Positions 42,217 through 51,552 are shown, numbered from the stretch's first letter. The stretch: DNA of 64,000 nt from Pseudomonadota bacterium (GCA_016719885.1 JADJYF010000015.1:1-64000), one strand, 5' to 3'. Notes: generated by a model not told the origin, from the sequence alone. Translations and numbers: made by a program.

Positions 42217-44460
42217 CTACTTGCTCTCGTGCTCGAACACACCGTCCCAGTCCGCCGGCGGCGGCGCGTTGCGGAAATGCGCGACTCGTTCGGCATAGAC
42301 CTTGTACAGCGCCGGTGACTTCGAGCCGCGCTGCAGGTTGACGAAATTCAGCTCGGCGGTGTCCCACTGCTGAGCGCGGTACAGGCGCATGGTCTCGGCG
42401 AACAGGCGCAGTTCCTTTTTCCACTGCGGATCGAGCTGCTCGAGCAAGCCCAGGGGTTCGTAGATCGCGACCGGCTTGGCCTTGCCCTTGACTCGCACGC
42501 GGTCCAGTTCGCGGTAGGCATATTCCGGTACCGCGTCCTTGGTGGTCTCGCTGACGATGAGGCGCACGCCGTACTTCTTGGTCAGACCCTCGAGACGCGA
42601 GCCCAGGTTCACGGCGTCGCCGATGACGGTATAGGCCATGCGGAACGACGAGCCCATGTTGCCGACGTTCATGAGGCCGGTGTTCAAGCCCACGCCGATG
42701 TTGATCTCGGGCCAGCCGCGGCTCTTGAACTGGGCGTTGATGTCGTCGAGCTTGACGATCATTTCCAGCGCCGCCTCGAGCGCATGCCGTGCATGCTCGC
42801 CGTCGGCGAGCGGCGCGCCCCAGAACGCCATGATGGCATCGCCCATGTACTTGTCGATGGTGCCGCGACAGTGATGGATGACCTCGGTCATGGGCGTCAG
42901 GAACTGGTTCATGAGGTCGGCCAGGTCCGCGGGCGACAGTCCTTCGGAAATGGTGGTAAAGCCGCGCACGTCGGAAAACAGCACCGTCAGTTCGCGGCTC
43001 TCGGCCGCCAGCGAATACTGGGTCGGCGCCTTGGCCATCTCGTCCACCAGTTCCGGCGGCACGTACTGGCCGAACAGTCCGGTGATCTGGCGCTTGCCGC
43101 GGGTCTCGACGAAATAGCCGTAGGACATGTGCAGCAGGAACATGGTCAAGGCCATCATGATGCCCGACGCCAGCGGCAGCACGGTGTGGCCCATGGTCCA
43201 CACCAGGTGGTTGAAGGCGATGTAGACCAGGATGCCGATGAAGGTGAACAGCGTGGTGTTGAGCGGGCTCAACAGAACGCCGCCCAGGATCATGCCGATG
43301 CCGACGGCGAGCAGCATGAGGACTTCCGCCCCCATGGTGTAAGCCGGGAATTCCAACATCTTGCCGTTCAGAATGCCGGCGATGAGATTGGCGTGGACCT
43401 CGACCCCGGGATACGCCTCTTCCATCGGCGTGGCGCGCAGGTCAAGCAGGCCCGGTGCGCTGGTGCCGACCAGCACGATCCTGTCTTTCAGCAGCGCCGG
43501 ATCGGCCTTGCCGTTCAACACATCGGTGGCGGGTACGTAGTGAAAGCTGCCCTTGGGACCTCGGAACGGCACCAGGGTCTTGACGTTCTTGTCGACCGGC
43601 ACGCCGGCGTTGCCGACCAGCAACCATTCGAGTCCCGGGTAGCCGCGCGCCTCGAACAAGGGTTTCTCGAAACGCGTGGTGATGGCATCGACGCCCAGTA
43701 CCCGTCGCACCATCTCCAGCGACAGTGAGCCGTAATAGTGGTCGTCGTAGCGCACCAGCATCGGCACGCGCCGTACCACGCCGTCGCGATCGGGCTGTTG
43801 GGTAAAGTGCCCCGCGCCGAGGGCACTGGCCTGCAGGGCCTTGATGTTGCCGCCGTAGCCGGTCGCGGTCAGGAACTGCACGGCCTTGCCCTGGAAGTCG
43901 GACTTGTCGAACAAGGGCTCGGGCAGTGCGCCAATCTTCGCCACTTCCTCTTCATTGTCGAAGTTGAAGTAGTACCCGAGCACCACGTTGTACTTCTGGA
44001 TGGTCTCGGCAAAGATGCCGTCGTAGTCGAGCTGCGGACGGATGACGTCGAGGCGATTGACGAAGTCCTGGTTGGCGTTGAGATCGTTCTTGGCCAGCCG
44101 CTCGAGAGTTTTCAGGCCCGAGCTTTCGTCGGGCTCGGCGAACACGATATCGAAGCCGACCAGCTTGACCTTGTACTGCTGAAACAGGCGGTCCAGCAGA
44201 TGAGCAAGCTTGTCGCGCGACCACGGCCAGCGCCCTTCGGCGCTGAGACTGGCCTCGTCGATGTCGACGATCACCACACTGTCGTCCACCGTGCGCGGCA
44301 TGGTGAATTCGAGGTGGCTGTCGTAGGCCAGGTTCTCCATCTGTTCGATGAATTCGAAACGCCAGGTATCGGTGGCGTGAACCAGGAACAGCACCAGCAC
44401 CGCGGCGCTCATCGCGACGCGGGCCCAGTTGTCTTTGAGTTTACCGAGTATCGCCCCCAA
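42217..44460 (-). CDS. CHASE2-domain class III adenylate cyclase
   Basis: 747 residues. N-terminal membrane helix, large CHASE2 sensor (SVVIVDIDEASLSAEGRWPW; later RIVLVGTSAPGLLDLRATP), three membrane helices (about 370-455), then a class III cyclase domain: ELTVLFSDVRGFTTISEG carries the first metal aspartate, TIDKYMGDAIMAFWGAP the second, and NIGVGLNTG and YTVIGDAVNLGSRLEG the core. It makes cyclic AMP (or possibly cGMP) in response to a periplasmic cue. It shares its sensor type with the kinase on the opposite strand. Confidence 0.93.
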   Translation of the reverse strand: MGAILGKLKDNWARVAMSAAVLVLFLVHATDTWRFEFIEQMENLAYDSHLEFTMPRTVDDSVVIVDIDEASLSAEGRWPWSRDKLAHLLDRLFQQYKVKLVGFDIVFAEPDESSGLKTLERLAKNDLNANQDFVNRLDVIRPQLDYDGIFAETIQKYNVVLGYYFNFDNEEEVAKIGALPEPLFDKSDFQGKAVQFLTATGYGGNIKALQASALGAGHFTQQPDRDGVVRRVPMLVRYDDHYYGSLSLEMVRRVLGVDAITTRFEKPLFEARGYPGLEWLLVGNAGVPVDKNVKTLVPFRGPKGSFHYVPATDVLNGKADPALLKDRIVLVGTSAPGLLDLRATPMEEAYPGVEVHANLIAGILNGKMLEFPAYTMGAEVLMLLAVGIGMILGGVLLSPLNTTLFTFIGILVYIAFNHLVWTMGHTVLPLASGIMMALTMFLLHMSYGYFVETRGKRQITGLFGQYVPPELVDEMAKAPTQYSLAAESRELTVLFSDVRGFTTISEGLSPADLADLMNQFLTPMTEVIHHCRGTIDKYMGDAIMAFWGAPLADGEHARHALEAALEMIVKLDDINAQFKSRGWPEINIGVGLNTGLMNVGNMGSSFRMAYTVIGDAVNLGSRLEGLTKKYGVRLIVSETTKDAVPEYAYRELDRVRVKGKAKPVAIYEPLGLLEQLDPQWKKELRLFAETMRLYRAQQWDTAELNFVNLQRGSKSPALYKVYAERVAHFRNAPPPADWDGVFEHESK

Positions 44461-44535
44461 TCCCCGCGCTCCTCAAGTTCGGGCCCGCGCCCGTCAGCCC
44501 GCAGCCGTGATGGCTGCGCGACCGTTGCTCTTCGC

Positions 44536-45156
44536 TCACCGGACCGTGGCTCGCGCGCCGGTCGGGTGCCCCCAATTCGTGTTCAGATCGCTGACAAAGC
44601 TTGCCAGCGCGTCCTCGGCCGCGGCCGCCAGCGCCGCGGCGCGCGCGCTCGTGCGATCATCGCCGAGCGCCACGCTGCGTTTCACGCTGCGCGTGAACTC
44701 CGGCACATCTGTATCGACGGGAGACAGCTCGAACTCGAGGCTGACCTCGGCCGTTGCGCCCTTGGCCGTACCCTTGACGTCCAGGCGGTCGATGCGGCCA
44801 CGCAGGGTGTAGCGCGCCTCCGCGCTCGGCGTAGTGACGACGCGCCGTGTCCCCCGCACGCGCGCCGCCAGGGCCTGTTGCAGCATCAGTCGCGGACTGT
44901 CGGCCCAATAGTGGTAAGTGTACTGTTCGAGCGTCGTGCCATCATCATGCGCATACACCAGCGCACGCTCGCCGTGCAGGCCGTCGGCAGCGAAGGGCGG
45001 AATGTAGATGATGGGCCCGGAGTCGACCGGCGCCATCGAGTCGCCCGCCTCGAACACCGGCAGACGGTAGAAGCTGTCCTTGGGCGGTGCGCCACCGCAG
45101 CCCGCCAGGACCGACAGGCCGAGCGCCAGCGCGGCGATGCGCGGTGTACGCCTCAC
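44536..45156 (-). CDS. ABC-type transport auxiliary lipoprotein (PqiC/DUF330 type)
   Basis: 206 residues. Lipoprotein signal with lipobox LSVLAGC, then the ABC_trans_aux fold: FYRLPVF, IIYIPPF, YHYWADSPRLMLQQALAARV. Such lipoproteins accompany MCE transporters and are thought to link them to the outer membrane. It overlaps the MCE gene by four bases (ATGA) and is the last gene of that operon. Confidence 0.88.
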   Translation of the reverse strand: MRRTPRIAALALGLSVLAGCGGAPPKDSFYRLPVFEAGDSMAPVDSGPIIYIPPFAADGLHGERALVYAHDDGTTLEQYTYHYWADSPRLMLQQALAARVRGTRRVVTTPSAEARYTLRGRIDRLDVKGTAKGATAEVSLEFELSPVDTDVPEFTRSVKRSVALGDDRTSARAAALAAAAEDALASFVSDLNTNWGHPTGARATVR

Positions 45157-46163
45157 TGCTGCCCCGGCTCGCTGGTTTCGGCGTTGCGCAACAGGCGCCC
45201 GGGATTGCCACGGATGGTGCGCGCGAATTCGTTCATGTTGCGGCTGCCGCCTTCGAGATTGACCAGGATCTGCGCCAGGTGCTCGTTGACGGTCTTCAGG
45301 GCCCGCTGCAGCTCGCGCATCGATACCTGGGCCGAGCTCACGCTGGCGTCGACGCCGCCGCGGTTGTCGGCCACCAGCTGGTCCAATGCCACCAGCAGCT
45401 TGTCCGCCTGGGCACGGCTGGTCTCGACGCGCGTGACCAGTTCGTTGAGATTGACCGCCACGCCGTCGACGTGGGTCAGGATGTCCTTGACATGGGCCTG
45501 GTTGGCCGCGCCGAACATCGACGTGAGGCCGCGCGCGCTTTCATCCAGTTGCTTGATGATGGAGATGGTGCCGCCCAGTACCTCCTTGTCGAGGCGTTCG
45601 TGCAGCATGGTCACCAGCGGCGTCAGATCGTCATGGCGAAACTTCAGGATCTCGTCGGTCACCGTGCTGATGCGCGTGTCGAGATTTTTCAGCACCGGCA
45701 TCAGGCCTTCCTGGGACAGCACGCGAAAATCGCTCGCCGCCTGGTTCAGCACCGAGAACAGGTCGGTCTGCGCACGGCCATCGATGACATCACCGGGCCG
45801 CAGCGCGGTGGCGGCCTGGCCTTGGTGGATATCTATGGTGACCGCGGAGATGAGGCCGGTGGCGGCGACGGTGGCAACGCTGTCGCTCGGGATCTTCCAG
45901 CCCGACCGCACGCTGAGATCGAGCCGGTAGCGCATGCCGGCGGCCTGCGGCTCGGGGCTGATGGCTTCGACCTGGCCGATACGATAGCCCTCGAAAAACA
46001 CGCCGGTGCCGAAATTGAGCCCGGCCACGTTGTCGTAGATCACGTAGTAGGTGTCGGTCGGGCCGCTGCGTCCGGTGACCGCGAACAGCAGCACGACCAG
46101 CGCCACGCCCATCGCGAGCACGAAGCTGCCGACCATCAGGTAATTGATGTTGTCCCGCTTCAT
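45153..46163 (-). CDS. MCE-family (MlaD-like) substrate-binding protein
   Basis: 336 residues. One N-terminal membrane helix (YLMVGSFVLAMGVALVVLLF), a single MCE domain (VAGLNFGTGVFFEGYRIGQV), then a long helical region with coiled-coil character that probably extends into the periplasm. MCE proteins form hexameric rings that bind lipids for the associated ABC transporter. It is longer than E. coli MlaD (about 180 residues), closer to the subgroup paired with an auxiliary lipoprotein. Confidence 0.9.
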   Translation of the reverse strand: MKRDNINYLMVGSFVLAMGVALVVLLFAVTGRSGPTDTYYVIYDNVAGLNFGTGVFFEGYRIGQVEAISPEPQAAGMRYRLDLSVRSGWKIPSDSVATVAATGLISAVTIDIHQGQAATALRPGDVIDGRAQTDLFSVLNQAASDFRVLSQEGLMPVLKNLDTRISTVTDEILKFRHDDLTPLVTMLHERLDKEVLGGTISIIKQLDESARGLTSMFGAANQAHVKDILTHVDGVAVNLNELVTRVETSRAQADKLLVALDQLVADNRGGVDASVSSAQVSMRELQRALKTVNEHLAQILVNLEGGSRNMNEFARTIRGNPGRLLRNAETSEPGQQ

Positions 46164-46192
46164 GCTGTCCTGCGTCGACGCCTCCGCGACAT

Positions 46193-46978
46193 TCAGTCCC
46201 CCGTCAAACGGCGCAGATAGGCATCGGCATCGATTACTTCCTGGCGTGGCCGACGGTTGAGAAGATCCTGGACCCGTTCGTTGGAGGAATTCCGGACTTC
46301 CGCCACCGTGCCTGTCAGCAGGATTTTGCCACGATCGAGCACCGTGATGCGATCGGCGATCTTGAAGGCGCTCTCGAGCTCGTGGGTCACCACCACTATC
46401 GACATGCGCATGCTGTCGCGCAGCTTCAAGATGAGCTCGTCGAGTTCGGCCGACACCACCGGGTCGAGCCCGGCCGAGGGCTCGTCGAAGAACAGCAGCC
46501 TGGGATCCATGACGATGGCACGCGCCAGCGCCGCACGCTTGATCATGCCGCCCGACAACTGCGACGGCAGCAGATGCCCGAGCCCGCCGAGGCTCACCAC
46601 TTCGAGCTTCATGCGCGCCATGATGGCCATGGTCTGCTCGTCGAGCGCGGTGTGTTCGCGCAACGGCAGCATGACGTTTTCGAGCACGCTCATGGAACCG
46701 AACAGCGCGCCGCCCTGGAACGACACACCCATGTTCCTGCGCAGGGCATGCATCTCGGCGGCGGTGGCGGTGGTGATGTCCTGCCCCAGCAGCTTGATCG
46801 AGCCGCTGGTCGGCTGGTTCAGCCCCAGCAGGTGTCGCAGCAAGGTGCTCTTGCCCGAGCCGCTGCCGCCCATGATGACCATGATCTCGCCGCTATCGAC
46901 CGTCAGATCGACCTGATCGAGTATGAGCCGCGCCCCGTAATGGGTGACCAGCTCGCGAACCTCGATGGCGGCGCTCAT
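46193..46978 (-). CDS. MlaF-like ABC transporter ATP-binding protein
   Basis: 261 residues. Walker A GGSGSGKSTLLRHLLG, Q-loop region VSFQGGALFGSMSVLENV, signature LSGGMIKRAALARAI, Walker B LLFFDEPSAGLDP and the H-loop THELESAF. ATPase subunit of the MCE lipid transporter. Its ATG overlaps the stop of the permease gene by four bases. The C-terminal extension after residue 225 (NSSNERVQDLLNRRPRQE) is usual for the family. Confidence 0.93.
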   Translation of the reverse strand: MSAAIEVRELVTHYGARLILDQVDLTVDSGEIMVIMGGSGSGKSTLLRHLLGLNQPTSGSIKLLGQDITTATAAEMHALRRNMGVSFQGGALFGSMSVLENVMLPLREHTALDEQTMAIMARMKLEVVSLGGLGHLLPSQLSGGMIKRAALARAIVMDPRLLFFDEPSAGLDPVVSAELDELILKLRDSMRMSIVVVTHELESAFKIADRITVLDRGKILLTGTVAEVRNSSNERVQDLLNRRPRQEVIDADAYLRRLTGD

Positions 46979-47790
46979 CCGCGATTCAAGAAATAGGTGA
47001 AGAGCATGTCGGCGAGCACGATGTAGGAGATCGACAGCACCACCGCGCGAGTGGTGGCGCGACCCAGCCCCTCGGCGCCGCCCACCACGGAAAAGCCGTT
47101 GCTGACCCCGACCAACGCCACCACCAGCGCGAATACGCCGCTTTTGGCCAGCCCCTGCATGATGTCGTCGACCGCGAGGAAGTCGACGGACTGGTCCCAG
47201 AACGCGCGGTAGCTCAAGCCGAGTTCGAGATTGCAGAACAGCGCACCGCCGAACAGTGCGGCGAAATCGGCGAACAAGGCCATCAGCGGCATCATGATCA
47301 GCATCGCGACCATCACCGGCGCCACCAGGTAGCGCACCGGGTTGATGCCCATCACGCGCAGCGCATCGATCTCCTGGTTGATGTTCATGGTGCCGATGCG
47401 CGCCGCCAGCGACGAACCGGAACGACCGGCCACCACGATGCCGGTCATGAGCGGACCGAACTCGCGCGTCACCGACAGCGCAATGCCGAGCACCACCTGG
47501 GTCTGGGCGCCGAACTGCTTCAAGGTATGGATGCCCTGTATGGCCAGCATCACGCCGATGGCGAACGACAGCATGAAAATGATTGGCAGGCCGGCCAGGC
47601 CCACTTCGACCATCTGCTGAACGGTGGCGGAGATACGCACCGGCTGGCGGCGCAAAGTGCCCCACGCCAGCCAGTAGATACACTCGACGCACAGCGCGAG
47701 GTAGTAACCGAACTCCTCGATCAAATCGAGCGAGGCGCGGCCGACGGTCTCGAGCGCGGCGACGAGCGGGCGCCGCGCGCCCTCAGCCAT
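46975..47790 (-). CDS. MlaE-like ABC transporter permease
   Basis: 271 residues with about five or six membrane helices. Signature of the MlaE/YrbE family: FGPLMTGIVVAGRSGSSLAA and then IGTMNINQEIDALRVMGINP. Inner-membrane channel of the lipid transporter. ATG at 47790 lies within the last codons of the STAS gene (8-base overlap), so the two are translationally coupled. Confidence 0.92.
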   Translation of the reverse strand: MAEGARRPLVAALETVGRASLDLIEEFGYYLALCVECIYWLAWGTLRRQPVRISATVQQMVEVGLAGLPIIFMLSFAIGVMLAIQGIHTLKQFGAQTQVVLGIALSVTREFGPLMTGIVVAGRSGSSLAARIGTMNINQEIDALRVMGINPVRYLVAPVMVAMLIMMPLMALFADFAALFGGALFCNLELGLSYRAFWDQSVDFLAVDDIMQGLAKSGVFALVVALVGVSNGFSVVGGAEGLGRATTRAVVLSISYIVLADMLFTYFLNRG

Positions 47791-48115
47791 CCGCCTCGAG
47801 GCGCGCGGCAAGCGTTGCGTGGATGGGAAAGACCTTGTCGAGGCGCGCCAGCTCGAGCACGCTCATGGCCGCCTCGCTGACGCCGACGAGACCGAAGCGC
47901 AATGATTTTCTGCGCGCGGTCTGGAAGCCTTCGACCAGGCTCGCGACGCCCGAACTGTCGATATAGGACACCGCGCTCAAGTCCACCAGCGTGTGCTGGC
48001 CGCGGCTCAGGCTCGCGAGTATGGTCTTGCGCGCTTCGGGCGAACAGGACAGGTCGACGTCGCCCGTCAGGCACACGATGGCGTAGCCGCTTTCCTGTTG
48101 CACTCGATACGACAT
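47783..48115 (-). CDS. STAS-domain protein (MlaB/anti-sigma-antagonist type)
   Basis: 110 residues, a single STAS domain. The phosphorylation loop is DLSAVSYIDSSGVASLVEGF, with the serine of the anti-sigma factor antagonist motif (D-S-S-G) intact. In Mla systems the STAS subunit MlaB binds the ATPase MlaF; in partner-switch systems a STAS protein is phosphorylated by an HATPase kinase and dephosphorylated by a PP2C enzyme. The next gene upstream encodes both of those activities, so this protein may do both jobs. Confidence 0.88.
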   Translation of the reverse strand: MSYRVQQESGYAIVCLTGDVDLSCSPEARKTILASLSRGQHTLVDLSAVSYIDSSGVASLVEGFQTARRKSLRFGLVGVSEAAMSVLELARLDKVFPIHATLAARLEADG

Positions 48116-48156
48116 GACTCAAGAAGTCCCGGGGCAGGCATTGGCAGTACACATGG

Positions 48157-49857
48157 TCAGCGTTCCGTCGCGGGCTTGTCCAGGCGCTTGCTCATGCGCA
48201 GCACGTTGCCGGGACGGGTCGCGAGATGCGTATAGCTCGAGCGGTCCATGATGGTGTTGATGAAATGCGTGCCCAGGCCACCCGGGCGCAGGTCTTCCAA
48301 CGCTCGCCCATGGATGGCGCCGAGCTCGACAGGCGCGGCGAAGTCGGTCAGCACGATCTCGATTTCATTTTCATTATTATGGATCTCCAGCACGATTTCA
48401 CCCGAGGCTTGCGGGCCGTAGGCGTGCTCGATGATGTTCATGCACGCTTCGTTGATGGCCAGCACCAGGTCGGTCGTGAGCTTGTCCGGCCAACCGCTGG
48501 CCACACCCAGTTCGCGCACGCGTTCGCGCATTGGCTTGAGCTCGGCGGCATCGGCGGCGAAACGCCAGTTGAGGGTGGGCGCCGCGCTGCTCCGCTCGCC
48601 GGGCACTTCGACCAGCATCAGCGTGACGTCGTCGTGCGAGCGATAGCCGGCCGCGCGCCACGCCGCCACCACGGCGTCGAGGCGCAGCGCGGCGGACAGG
48701 CCACCGGCCTCGTCGAACAGGGCGGTCAGTCCATCGCTGCCGAGCGCGGCGCCGCCGGGAAGCACGCTTTCGCTGATGCCGTCGCTGTACATGTACAGCA
48801 CGCCGCCATCGAGCGTGAACTCATCCGCCGGGAAATCGATATCCGCCAGCACCCCGAGCGGTGGCGCGGCGGCGGGCAGGCTGGCCACCTCGCCGTCCTT
48901 GCGTCGTAACAGGGCCGGATGGTGGCCGGCGTTGGCAAGTTCCACGCGGCCGGTGCCAGGCTCGAGAAAGCCGGCCACCACGGTCACGAACATGCCGAGC
49001 GTGCTACGTTCGCAGATCTCGTTGTTGACCTCGTGCAGCAAGGCGCCGGCGCCGGGCGCGCTCTTGGCCAGGCAACGCAGCAGGCTGGTGGTCTTGGCCA
49101 TCAGCAGCGCGGCGTTCATGCCCTTGCCCGACACGTCGGCGAGGGCGAAGTACACGCGCCCATCGGCCAGCGTCATGAAATCGTAGAAGTCGCCGGAGAC
49201 TTCACGCGCCGGAATGTTCAGGCCATGCACCGCGAAATCAGCGCCTTCGCGCGGCGGCAACAGGCTTTCCTGGATGTGCCGCGCCAGCTCGAGCTCCTTG
49301 CGCACGCGCTCCTGCTCGATGAGCGCGGCGGCCATGCGCGCATTGTGTATGGCAAGTGCCGCGGCGGCCGCCACCACGCTTGCCAGTTCGAGATCCTTGC
49401 GCTCGAACAGTCCGTCGCCGCCGCGCTTGTTGAGCAGTTCGAGCGCGCCCAGGCAGCGACCGCGTACCGCCAAGGGCACGCACAGGATGGAGCGCGTGGC
49501 GAAGCCGGTGTCGGCATCGACCTTGGACGCGAAACTCGCGTCGTCCGCCACGTCGCGCACGATGCGCGGCTCGATGCGGGCGACGGTCTGGCCGACGATG
49601 CCCTGCCCCGCCGCGAGGCGCAGGCCGCGGATGTCCACCGGCCCAGCGCATTCGCGACACACCAGGCTCGCATCGTCGTCTTCGAGCAGGAATATCGACG
49701 CGGCCTCGGCATCGAGGTGCACCATGAAGCGATCGATGGCGTTCTTGAGGGTCTCGTCGATGTCGAGCGAGCTGGCGAAGTCCTGGGTGAGATCGGCGAG
49801 AAAGCCGGCCGCGAGATCCGGCGCGGCATGCGCGCGGGGCGGCGCCGGCTCGCTCAT
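48157..49857 (-). CDS. GAF-SpoIIE phosphatase-HATPase partner-switch regulator
   Basis: 566 residues, three domains. GAF sensor at about 20-190 (TRSILCVPLAVRGRCLGALE); a SpoIIE/RsbU-type PP2C phosphatase at about 200-420 (AREVSGDFYDF, FALADVSGKGMNAALLMA, YMYSDGISE, HDDVTLMLV); and a C-terminal RsbW-like HATPase at about 430-560 (VLAINEACMNIIEHAY and LGTHFINTIMD). The phosphatase should remove phosphate from a STAS protein and the HATPase may add it, giving switch control in one polypeptide. The STAS gene is 41 bases downstream. ATG at 49857 overlaps the preceding stop. Confidence 0.9.
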   Translation of the reverse strand: MSEPAPPRAHAAPDLAAGFLADLTQDFASSLDIDETLKNAIDRFMVHLDAEAASIFLLEDDDASLVCRECAGPVDIRGLRLAAGQGIVGQTVARIEPRIVRDVADDASFASKVDADTGFATRSILCVPLAVRGRCLGALELLNKRGGDGLFERKDLELASVVAAAAALAIHNARMAAALIEQERVRKELELARHIQESLLPPREGADFAVHGLNIPAREVSGDFYDFMTLADGRVYFALADVSGKGMNAALLMAKTTSLLRCLAKSAPGAGALLHEVNNEICERSTLGMFVTVVAGFLEPGTGRVELANAGHHPALLRRKDGEVASLPAAAPPLGVLADIDFPADEFTLDGGVLYMYSDGISESVLPGGAALGSDGLTALFDEAGGLSAALRLDAVVAAWRAAGYRSHDDVTLMLVEVPGERSSAAPTLNWRFAADAAELKPMRERVRELGVASGWPDKLTTDLVLAINEACMNIIEHAYGPQASGEIVLEIHNNENEIEIVLTDFAAPVELGAIHGRALEDLRPGGLGTHFINTIMDRSSYTHLATRPGNVLRMSKRLDKPATER

Positions 49858-50279
49858 CGGCGCAGCGCGCGCAGGCGCGCGAGATAATCCTGCTCGTCGG
49901 GCATGGCGCCGCGCTGGCTGGCGGCCCACAGCACCGCGCCGAGCTGTTCCATGATGCGGTGTTCGAGACCGTGCACATCGTGCCCGGCTTCGCTGACGAG
50001 CTGTCTGTAGAGCGCCGTGATGCCGGCGGGGCGGTCGGTCTGCAGTTGTTCAATCAAGGCCACGTGCAGGCCCATGTGCAGGAACGGGTTGGCCTGGCCG
50101 CCGCCGAAGTCTCGCTCCACGGCACGCTCGCCCTGCCCCAGCACGACGTGGTACTCGGGATGCGCGCGTATGACCTCGGCAATCAAGGCCTCGAGTGGTG
50201 ACAAGGCCTCGCCGCGCGCCATCTTCTCCCACACCTGGAAAAAGAATTGCCGGGACTGGTCTCGGGATTCAACGAACAT
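49854..50279 (-). CDS. DUF1841-family protein
   Basis: 141 residues. It matches the DUF1841 pattern: SRDQSRQFFFQVWEKMARGE, HPEYHVVLG, NPFLHMGLHVALIEQL and HDVHGLEHRIMEQL. Two conserved His/Glu-rich helices give it a metal- or heme-binding look, but its function is unknown. No signal peptide; presumably cytoplasmic. Overlaps the regulator gene downstream by four bases. Confidence 0.82.
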   Translation of the reverse strand: MFVESRDQSRQFFFQVWEKMARGEALSPLEALIAEVIRAHPEYHVVLGQGERAVERDFGGGQANPFLHMGLHVALIEQLQTDRPAGITALYRQLVSEAGHDVHGLEHRIMEQLGAVLWAASQRGAMPDEQDYLARLRALRR

Positions 50280-50317
50280 GGTGGCACTCTACCAGCGCGC
50301 CAGCGGGCTGCGCCATT

Positions 50318-50962
50318 TCAAGCATCGAGATATTTGCGCTTGTCTCGCCATTCGCACAGATCGGCCACCACGCATTGCGCGCACAGGGGTTTGCGCGCCG
50401 TGCACACGTAGCGCCCATGCAGGATCAGCCAGTGATGGGCATGCAGCAGGAACTCGGCGGGCACCGCGCGCAGCAGCGCCTGCTCGACCGCCAGCGGCGT
50501 CTTGCCGGGCGCGAGCCGGGTGCGATTGCCGACCCGGAATATGTGCGTATCGACGGCGATGGTCGGCTCACCGAAAGCAACGTTCAACACCACGTTGGCG
50601 GTCTTGCGGCCGACGCCCGGCAAGGCCTCCAGCGCTTCGCGCACCCGTGGCACCTCACCGGCGTATTCATCGAGCAGGATGCGGCTGGTCTTGATGACGT
50701 TCTCGGCCTTGGTGTTGAACAGGCCGATGTTGCGGATATGGCCTTTCACGCCGGCCACGCCCAGCGCCAGCATCGCCTTGGCATCGGGCGCCACCTTGAA
50801 CAAGGTGGCGGTGGCCTTGTTGACGCTGACGTCGGTGGCCTGCGCCGACAGCATGACCGCGATCAACAGTTGAAACGGCGTGTGGTATTCGAGTTCGGTG
50901 CGCGGCGCCGGATCGCGCGCCGCCAGGCGTCGGAAGAATTCCGCCTTGGCGGCCTTGTTCAT
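50318..50962 (-). CDS. nth: Endonuclease III
   Basis: 214 residues. Helix-hairpin-helix LPGVGRKTANVVLN contains the catalytic lysine, and VDTHIFRVGNR the catalytic aspartate. The C-terminal [4Fe-4S] loop C-x6-C-x2-C-x5-C is complete (CTARKPLCAQCVVADLC). Bifunctional glycosylase/AP lyase for oxidised pyrimidines. It overlaps the stop of rnfB by four bases. Confidence 0.95.
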   Translation of the reverse strand: MNKAAKAEFFRRLAARDPAPRTELEYHTPFQLLIAVMLSAQATDVSVNKATATLFKVAPDAKAMLALGVAGVKGHIRNIGLFNTKAENVIKTSRILLDEYAGEVPRVREALEALPGVGRKTANVVLNVAFGEPTIAVDTHIFRVGNRTRLAPGKTPLAVEQALLRAVPAEFLLHAHHWLILHGRYVCTARKPLCAQCVVADLCEWRDKRKYLDA

Positions 50963-51552
50963 GCGCCACCGCGCTTGCGCGCCACGGCGGCCTGCACCGC
51001 CGCGCGCAGGTCTTCCGTTCGCGATTCGACTTCGACCAGGGCGGGCGCGCGGCGCAGGGCATGACGCCCATCGAGGCGCGCCACGCGGCGCTCGTGACGC
51101 GCACGGTTGTCGGCGGCGCCGGGCGCTACGTCACTACGCACCGGCAGCACTATGCAGTCCGTCGGACAGACTGGCACGCACAGCGCACAGCCTGTGCACC
51201 AGGCCGCATAGACCGTGTGCATGCGGCCGGCAGCGCCGATGATGGCGTCGACCGGGCAGGCGTCGAGGCACTGTCGGCAACCGATGCAGTCCATCTCGCG
51301 GATCTCGGCGACGCGTTGCGGCTCGGCCTCCAGGGCGGCATGTTCATCATCGCGCTTCAGCAAAGCGGCGAGGCGTTGTCGCGTGGTCTCGCCGCCGGGC
51401 GGACACAGCGCCGGCGACACTCCATCGGTCACCAGCGCTTCGGCATAGGGGCGACAGCCCTCGTATCCGCAACGACGACACTGGCTCTGCGGTAGCAGCG
51501 CATCGAGGGCGGCGACCAGATCCGACGCCTCCTTGCTCGCGTCGCCGCGCAT
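50959..51552 (-). CDS. rnfB: RnfB-like ferredoxin, soluble form
   Basis: 197 residues. The N-terminal cluster motif C-x2-C-x4-C with a later cysteine (CRRCGYEGC ... LCPPGG) is followed by two [4Fe-4S] ferredoxin motifs (CIGCRQCLDACP and CTGCALCVPVCP). RnfB/RsxB normally begins with a membrane helix; none precedes the first cluster here, and rnfACDGE are absent nearby. ATG at 51552 is preferred since upstream codons are low-quality. Stand-alone RnfB-like proteins next to nth occur in other proteobacteria; their partners are not known to me. C-terminal 45 residues are highly basic. Confidence 0.85.
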   Translation of the reverse strand: MRGDASKEASDLVAALDALLPQSQCRRCGYEGCRPYAEALVTDGVSPALCPPGGETTRQRLAALLKRDDEHAALEAEPQRVAEIREMDCIGCRQCLDACPVDAIIGAAGRMHTVYAAWCTGCALCVPVCPTDCIVLPVRSDVAPGAADNRARHERRVARLDGRHALRRAPALVEVESRTEDLRAAVQAAVARKRGGA

